Part shown: one piece after another, positions 59,245-64,000 of the stretch | Numbering within the stretch: the first letter of the stretch is position 1 | Layout of the letters: each line of letters starts with the position of its first letter | DNA from: Streptomyces sp. LaPpAH-108 | GTDB lineage: Bacteria > Actinomycetota > Actinomycetes > Streptomycetales > Streptomycetaceae | Assembly: GCF_000373625.1 (NCBI RefSeq) | Contig: NZ_KB891994.1 | Span: 434,001 to 498,000 of the forward strand | Direction of reading: 5' to 3' | Length of the DNA stretch: 64,000 bases | Position numbers and translations under genes: made by a program | Notes under the pieces: generated by a model | What the model was told of the DNA's origin: nothing | What the model saw: the letters and a program-made list of their open reading frames with translations, nothing else | Database searches by the model: none

Positions 59245-59637
59245 ATGGACGACGTGCAAGGCAACGCTGACCAGGACGGCCCCCTCCTCGCGATCGTGGA
59301 CTGCGCGAACGTCGTCGGTTCACGGCCCGACGGCTGGTGGCGCGATCGCAAGGGCGCCGCCGAGCGGCTGCGGGACCGGCTGGCCGCCGACGGACTGCCC
59401 GGGCGCACCGACGACGTGGAGATCGTGCTCGTCGTGGAGGGCGCGGCCCGCGGGGTCGAGTCCGTGCCCGGGGTCCGGGTGGAGTCGGCCCCCGGCAGCG
59501 GCGACGACTGGATCGTCGAGCTGGTCGCCGGTGCGGGCGACCGCGACCGTCTCGTGGTCACGGCCGACCGCGAACTGCGGCGCCGGGTGGGCGACTTGGG
59601 CGCGGACGTGTCCGGGCCCCGGACCGCCCTGGGCTGA
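59245..59637 (+). CDS. NYN/PIN-like nuclease-fold protein
   Basis: A 130-residue protein with the acidic pattern of small NYN/PIN nucleases: ILE-type strand LLAIVDCANVVGSRPDGWW with Asp19, a central acidic DDVEIVLVV, a GSGDDWIVEL segment, and RLVVTADRELRRRV near the end. Such proteins cut RNA with Mg2+. In Streptomyces, relatives are sometimes labelled NTP pyrophosphohydrolase, which the motifs do not support. It is divergent from the propeller-like gene. Confidence 0.7.
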   Translation: MDDVQGNADQDGPLLAIVDCANVVGSRPDGWWRDRKGAAERLRDRLAADGLPGRTDDVEIVLVVEGAARGVESVPGVRVESAPGSGDDWIVELVAGAGDRDRLVVTADRELRRRVGDLGADVSGPRTALG

Positions 59638-59664
59638 GTCCCCGGCCCCGCCCCCGGCCCGCGC

Positions 59665-61179
59665 TCAGTGGGCGGCGCCGCCCGAGGGCGTCTCCTCGGT
59701 CTTCTCCCGGTCCCGTACCGCGAGGCGGCTGTGGGTGCGGCCGTAGACGAAGTAGACGACGAAGCCGATCGCCATCCAGATGGCGAAGCGGAGCCAGGTC
59801 TCGGCGGGCAGGTTGAGCATCAGCCACAGCGAGGCGCACACCGAGAGGATCGGCAGGAACGGCACCCACGGGGTGCGGAACGCGCGGGGCAGGTCGGGCC
59901 GGGTCTTGCGCAGGATGATCACGCTGAGCGCGACCACGACGAACGCGAAGAGCGTGCCGATGTTCACCAGCTCGGCCAGCTCGCTCAGGCTGGTGAAGCC
60001 CGCGATGATCGCGATGATCACGCCGAGCAGGATGGTCGGCCGGTGCGGGGTGCGGAAGCGCGGGTGGACGCGGGAGAAGAAGCGGGGCAGCAGCCCGTCC
60101 CGGCTCATCGCGAAGAACACCCGGGTCTGGCCGAGCAGCAGGATCATGCACACGGTCGTCAGACCGATCACCGCGCCGAAGCTGATCACACCCGCGAACC
60201 AGGGGTGTCCCAGTGATTTGAAGGCGTCCGCGAGCGGTGCCTCGATCGACAGCTTGCTGTACTTCACCATCCCGGTCACCACGATGGACACCGCGACGTA
60301 GAGCAGGGTGCAGATGATCAGCGAGCCGAGGATGCCGCGCGGCATGTCCCGCTGCGGATTGCGGGTCTCCTCGGCGGCGGTGGCGACGATGTCGAAGCCG
60401 ATGAACGCGAAGAACACCACCGACGCGGCGGTGAAGATGCCCATCACCCCGAAGTTGGCCGGTGCCCAGCCGAACATCAGCTGGATGAGCGGCGCGCTGA
60501 GGTCACCGCCCGCCTGGGCGGGCTGGGCCGGAGGGATGAACGGGTCGTAGTTGGAGCCCGTGACGAAGAAGGCGCCGCCGACGATCACGATGAGCACCAC
60601 GATCACCTTGATGGCGACGACCACGGAGGTGATCCGGGCCGAGAGCTTCATGCCGACGACGAGGACGACGGTCAGCAGCAGCACCAGCGCGGCGGCCAGG
60701 ATGTCGAAGCCGAACCCGCTCGCGCCGTCCCGGCCCGAGAGGTACGGGGGCAGGGTCGCGCCCCAGCTGTCCAGCAGCGAGCGGATGTAGCCCGACCAGC
60801 CGACCGCCACCACCGCCGTGCCCAGCGCGAACTCCAGGACCAGGTCCCAGCCGATGATCCAGGCGGGCAGTTCGCCCAGCGAGGCGTACGAGAAGGTGTA
60901 CGCCGACCCGGCCACCGGGACCGTGGAGGCGAACTCGGCGTAGCAGAGCGCGGCCAGGCCGCAGACGATGCCGGCCACCACGAAGGACAGCGCGACCGCG
61001 GGGCCCGCGTTGTTCTTCGCCACCTGGCCGGTGAGGACGAAGATGCCGGTGCCGATGATGACACCGACGCCGAAGACGGTCAGGTCGAGGGCGGAGAGGG
61101 ACTTCTTGAGGGAATGCTCCGGTTCCTCCGTGTCCCGGATGGACTGCTCGACGTTCTTCGTCCGGAAGAGCGTACTCAC
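59665..61179 (-). CDS. APC family amino acid permease (cationic amino acid transporter type)
   Basis: A 504-residue transporter with about 12 to 13 helices. The N-terminal family block is ALDLTVFGVGVIIGTGIFVLTG, followed by PAVALSFVVAGIVCGLAALCYAEFAS. The conserved FFAFIGFDIVATAAEETRNPQRDMP segment on helix 6 is typical of the CAT/YfnA branch that carries basic or branched amino acids. The GTG at 61179 follows GGGAGG. It appears monocistronic. Confidence 0.9.
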   Translation of the reverse strand: MSTLFRTKNVEQSIRDTEEPEHSLKKSLSALDLTVFGVGVIIGTGIFVLTGQVAKNNAGPAVALSFVVAGIVCGLAALCYAEFASTVPVAGSAYTFSYASLGELPAWIIGWDLVLEFALGTAVVAVGWSGYIRSLLDSWGATLPPYLSGRDGASGFGFDILAAALVLLLTVVLVVGMKLSARITSVVVAIKVIVVLIVIVGGAFFVTGSNYDPFIPPAQPAQAGGDLSAPLIQLMFGWAPANFGVMGIFTAASVVFFAFIGFDIVATAAEETRNPQRDMPRGILGSLIICTLLYVAVSIVVTGMVKYSKLSIEAPLADAFKSLGHPWFAGVISFGAVIGLTTVCMILLLGQTRVFFAMSRDGLLPRFFSRVHPRFRTPHRPTILLGVIIAIIAGFTSLSELAELVNIGTLFAFVVVALSVIILRKTRPDLPRAFRTPWVPFLPILSVCASLWLMLNLPAETWLRFAIWMAIGFVVYFVYGRTHSRLAVRDREKTEETPSGGAAH

Positions 61180-61355
61180 ACGTACCTACCTCCCACGCTC
61201 GTCGACCTCGACATGATCGAGAGGGCCGGGGATGCGTGTGCCCCGGCAATGGCAGGTTCACGCAGGCGGGCCGGTTCCGCCACCCGGAGAGGCGGCGGAA
61301 CCGGCCCGAAGGGTCGTTCCGGGAGCGCGCCTTCACGCGCGCGCTCTTCTCGCGG

Positions 61356-63275
61356 CTAGTCGCGCGCGGACTCCACGGCGGCGGCGCTCTCCTCGAAGCG
61401 GCCGTCCAGCTTGGCGACCAGGCCGGTGACCTGACGTGCGATGTCCGGCGCGGTCAGCCCGATCTCGGCCATGACCTCGGCGCGCGAGGCGTGGTCGAGG
61501 AAGCGCGGCGGGATGCCGAAGTCGCGCAGCGGCACGTCCACTCCCGCGTCGCGCAGCGCCTGCGCGATCGCGGAGCCGACACCGCCGACGCGGCTGTTGT
61601 CCTCCACGGTGACGACGACCCGGTGCTCGTTCGCGAGCGGCGCCATGGCCTCGTCGACCGGCTTGACCCAGCGGGGGTCGACGACGGTGGTGGAGATGCC
61701 CTGCTTGTCGAGCAGGTCCGCGATCTCCAGGCACATCGGGGCGAGCGCGCCGACCGAGACCAGGAGCACATCGGGCCGGTCGGCGCCGGGCTCGCGCAGC
61801 ACGTCCATGCCGCCGACCTTGCGCAGGGCTGGTACGGCGGGGCCGACGGCGCCCTTGGAGAAGCGGACCACGGTCGGGGCGTCCTCGACGGCGACGGCCT
61901 CGCGCAGCTGGGCGCGCACCTGGTCGGCGTCGCGCGGCGCGGCCAGCCGCAGCCCGGGGACGACCTGGAGGATCGACATGTCCCACATGCCGTTGTGGGA
62001 GGCGCCGTCGGTGCCGGTGACGCCCGCGCGGTCCAGGACGAAGGTGACGCCGCACTTGTGCAGCGCCACGTCCATGAGGACCTGGTCGAAGGCGCGGTTG
62101 AGGAAGGTGGCGTAGACGGCGAAGACGGGGTGCACCCCGCCGTGGGCGAGACCGGCCGCCGAGACGGCGCCGTGCTGCTCCGCGATGCCGACGTCGTAGA
62201 CGCGGTCGGGGAAGCGCTTGGCGAACTTGTCCAGGCCGACGGGCTGGAGCATGGCCGCCGTGATGGCGACGACGTCCTCGCGCTCCTCGCCGAGCTTGAC
62301 CATCTCCTCGCCGAACACAGAGGTCCAGTCGGCGCCCGAGGTGGCGATCGGCAGACCGGTGTCGGGGTGGATCTTGCCGACGGCGTGGAAGCGGTCGGCC
62401 TCGTCCTGGAGGGCGGGCTGGTAGCCGCGGCCCTTCTCGGTGAGGCAGTGCACGATGACCGGGCCGCCGAACCGCTTGGCGCGGGCCAGCGCGGACTCCA
62501 GGGCCTCGACGTCGTGGCCGTCGATCGGGCCGACGTACTTCAGGCCCAGGTCCTCGAACATGCCCTGCGGGGCGATGAAGTCCTTCAGGCCCTTCTTGGC
62601 GCCGTGCAGGGTGTCGTAGAGCGGGCGGCCGACGACCGGGGTGCGGTCGAGCAGGTCCTTGGTGCGGGCGAGGAAACGCTCGTAGCCCTCGGTGGTGCGC
62701 AGGGTGGCCAGATGGTTGGCGAGGCCGCCGATGGTGGGCGCGTAGGAGCGCTCGTTGTCGTTGACGACGATGACGAGCGGGCGGTCCTTGGCCTCGGCGA
62801 TGTTGTTCAGCGCCTCCCAGGCCATGCCGCCGGTCAGCGCGCCGTCACCGATGACGGCGACGACGTGGCTGTCGCGCTGTTTCAGCTCGTTGGCCTTGGC
62901 GATGCCGTCGGCCCAGCCGAGCACGGTGGAGGCGTGGCTGTTCTCGATGACGTCGTGCTCGGACTCGCTCTGCGCGGGGTAGCCGGACAGGCCGCCCTTC
63001 ATCTTCAGCCGGGAGAAGTCCTGGCGGCCCGTGAGCAGCTTGTGCACGTAGGACTGGTGGCCGGTGTCCCAGAGCACCTTGTCCTTGGGCGAGTGGAACA
63101 CCCGGTGCAGGGCGATGGTCAGCTCGACCACACCGAGGTTGGGGCCGAGGTGGCCGCCGGTCTTGGAGACGGCTTCGACGAGGAAGGTCCGGATCTCCTG
63201 CGCCAGCTGGTTCAGCTCCTCCAGGCTGAGCCGGTCCAGATCGCGCGGTCCCGTGATGCGGGTCAGCAGCGGCAC
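61356..63275 (-). CDS. dxs: 1-deoxy-D-xylulose-5-phosphate synthase Dxs
   Basis: A 639-residue thiamine-diphosphate enzyme condensing pyruvate and glyceraldehyde 3-phosphate in the first step of the MEP isoprenoid pathway. The cofactor-binding motif is GDGALTGGMAWEALNNIAEAKDRPLVIVVNDNERS, the catalytic Glu is in VGIAEQHGAVSAAGLA, and the transketolase C-terminal domain is complete. The GTG at 63275 follows AAGGAGG, a strong site. It stands alone between the APC permease and a sugar transporter. Confidence 0.96.
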   Translation of the reverse strand: MPLLTRITGPRDLDRLSLEELNQLAQEIRTFLVEAVSKTGGHLGPNLGVVELTIALHRVFHSPKDKVLWDTGHQSYVHKLLTGRQDFSRLKMKGGLSGYPAQSESEHDVIENSHASTVLGWADGIAKANELKQRDSHVVAVIGDGALTGGMAWEALNNIAEAKDRPLVIVVNDNERSYAPTIGGLANHLATLRTTEGYERFLARTKDLLDRTPVVGRPLYDTLHGAKKGLKDFIAPQGMFEDLGLKYVGPIDGHDVEALESALARAKRFGGPVIVHCLTEKGRGYQPALQDEADRFHAVGKIHPDTGLPIATSGADWTSVFGEEMVKLGEEREDVVAITAAMLQPVGLDKFAKRFPDRVYDVGIAEQHGAVSAAGLAHGGVHPVFAVYATFLNRAFDQVLMDVALHKCGVTFVLDRAGVTGTDGASHNGMWDMSILQVVPGLRLAAPRDADQVRAQLREAVAVEDAPTVVRFSKGAVGPAVPALRKVGGMDVLREPGADRPDVLLVSVGALAPMCLEIADLLDKQGISTTVVDPRWVKPVDEAMAPLANEHRVVVTVEDNSRVGGVGSAIAQALRDAGVDVPLRDFGIPPRFLDHASRAEVMAEIGLTAPDIARQVTGLVAKLDGRFEESAAAVESARD

Positions 63276-63421
63276 CCGTGCCTCCTTGCAGATAAGAGCT
63301 GATCGAGCTGTTGCCGGGCTTGATGAGTCTAATGTTCCGTCCCGGGCCCCGGTGTCCGGGCGTGCCCCCGGTTGTTTCGCCGGGAATCGGGGAGGCGGAA
63401 TCGGGGGGCCGGAGACGCCGA

Positions 63422-63453
63422 AGAGGCCCGGCGCTCCGTTGCGCCGGGCCTCT
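63422..63453 (-). terminator. Terminator after the sugar permease gene
   Basis: A perfect 13-base stem (63422-63434 with 63441-63453) with loop TCCGTT lies 15 bases beyond the permease stop on the minus strand, closing the transporter operon. Confidence 0.75.
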
Positions 63454-63467
63454 GAGCCTGCCTGCGG

Positions 63468-64000
63468 CTATGCGCGGCCGGCCGACTTCTGGGTCTTGCG
63501 GGTCACCGCGTCGATGACGACGGTCGCCAGCAGGACGCCACCGGTGATCATGTACTGCACCGGCGAGGGGATGCCCTGGAGGGCCAGGCCGTACTGGATC
63601 GAGGTGATGACCAGCACACCGAGGAGCGCGTTCCAGGTGCGGCCGCGGCCGCCGAAGAGGGACGTGCCACCGATGACGGCCGCCGCGATGGCGTTCATCA
63701 GCAGGTCACCGCCGCCCGCGCCCTGGTTGGCGGACGCGATCTTGGAGGCGATGAACAGACCGCCCAGCGCCGCGAAGGTGCCGGAGATGGCGAACACCGA
63801 GATGCGGACCAGGTCCACGTTGATACCGGCACGGCGGGACGCCTCGACGCTGCCGCCGAGCGCGAACACCTTGCGGCCGTAGGCCGTGCGGCGCAGCACG
63901 AAGTCGGTGACGAAGAGGACCGCGACGAAGATCACGACAGCCAGGGGCAGGCCCTTGTACTGGTTGAACACGATCGCGACGGCGAAGGCGAGGACACCGA
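63468..64000 (-). CDS. Sugar ABC transporter permease (XylH/RbsC type), partial
   Basis: The C-terminal 177 residues of a ribose/xylose-type permease; the gene continues past the window edge in the same frame (GVLAFAVAI precedes VFNQYKGLPLA). The coupling helix region is TAYGRKVFALGGSVEASRRAGINVDLVRISVFAISG, and the last helices include AIAAAVIGGTSLFGGRG and ITSIQYGL, both typical. It imports a pentose or related monosaccharide with an ATPase and binding protein that should lie beyond 64000. Confidence 0.9.
   Translation of the reverse strand, partial: GVLAFAVAIVFNQYKGLPLAVVIFVAVLFVTDFVLRRTAYGRKVFALGGSVEASRRAGINVDLVRISVFAISGTFAALGGLFIASKIASANQGAGGGDLLMNAIAAAVIGGTSLFGGRGRTWNALLGVLVITSIQYGLALQGIPSPVQYMITGGVLLATVVIDAVTRKTQKSAGRA

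Noticed and set aside
1..64000. Insertion sequences, prophage or integrated element
   Set aside because: No transposase, integrase or phage structural motif was found, and gene content and composition look like continuous core chromosome.

Overview
This window is a piece of a high-GC actinobacterial chromosome, almost certainly Streptomyces. Nearly every real gene has G or C in the third codon position, GTG starts are common, and several families are typical of the genus (DUF6230/DUF6114 pair, DUF3000, TIGR04222 membrane protein, LCP proteins, HemQ-type haem synthesis). Gene order around murC-msrB, hemY-hemQ, hemE-DUF3000-RNase D, the fatty-acid oxidation pair and dxs looks like conserved core chromosome. 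I see no rRNA, tRNA, insertion sequence, prophage or CRISPR array.

Layout. 1-3.9 kb: secreted LPMO, secreted small protein, DUF6230/DUF6114 membrane pair, TatA. 4-8.5 kb: LCP cell-wall ligase, then an ArsR-like regulator with an MgtA-type P-ATPase. 8.7-12.2 kb: complete glycine-betaine/osmoprotectant ABC transporter. 12.4-16.9 kb: the most unusual locus. It holds an NB-ARC/TPR signalling ATPase, a divergent small helical protein, and a downstream glycosyl/polyol-phosphotransferase-like protein. The ATPase N-terminus and the small-protein C-terminus share a short motif of the kind proposed for amyloid-type signalling between NLR-like receptors and effectors. 16.9-22.3 kb: msrB, murC, a repeat-rich spacer, a UspA-like protein, a RibD-type reductase carrying a 24-bp minisatellite, and zapE. 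22.5-25.1 kb: small exported protein, beta-carbonic anhydrase and SulP permease. 25.2-32.3 kb: slipin, polysaccharide deacetylase, Pth2-like protein, DUF692 fusion protein, TIGR04222 protein and a secreted S33 peptidase. 32.3-42.3 kb: hemQ-hemY, hemE, a CoA-disulfide-reductase-like enzyme, rhomboid, DUF3000, LuxR-type regulator and RNase D. 42.6-46 kb: thiolase and multifunctional beta-oxidation protein. 46.1-58.1 kb: a cell-surface polymer cluster. It comprises an Asp2-like hydrolase, a NAGPA-domain lipoprotein, an Ig-like protein, an SGNH esterase, a 1515-residue glycosyltransferase/TagF fusion, a CDP-alcohol phosphotransferase and a second LCP ligase. 58.2-64 kb: beta-propeller-like protein, NYN-like protein, APC permease, dxs, and the C-terminal part of a sugar ABC permease cut by the window edge.

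How parts work together. The polymer cluster contains plausible steps for making a teichoic-acid-like glycopolymer: a membrane CDP-alcohol transferase, a glycosyl/polyol-phosphate polymerase, an esterase for trimming, and an LCP ligase for attaching polymer to peptidoglycan. Carbonic anhydrase and SulP are translationally coupled and probably handle bicarbonate. HemY, HemQ and HemE represent the coproporphyrin-dependent haem route. The four osmoprotectant transporter genes form one operon. Function calls rest on motifs read by eye; no database search was possible.
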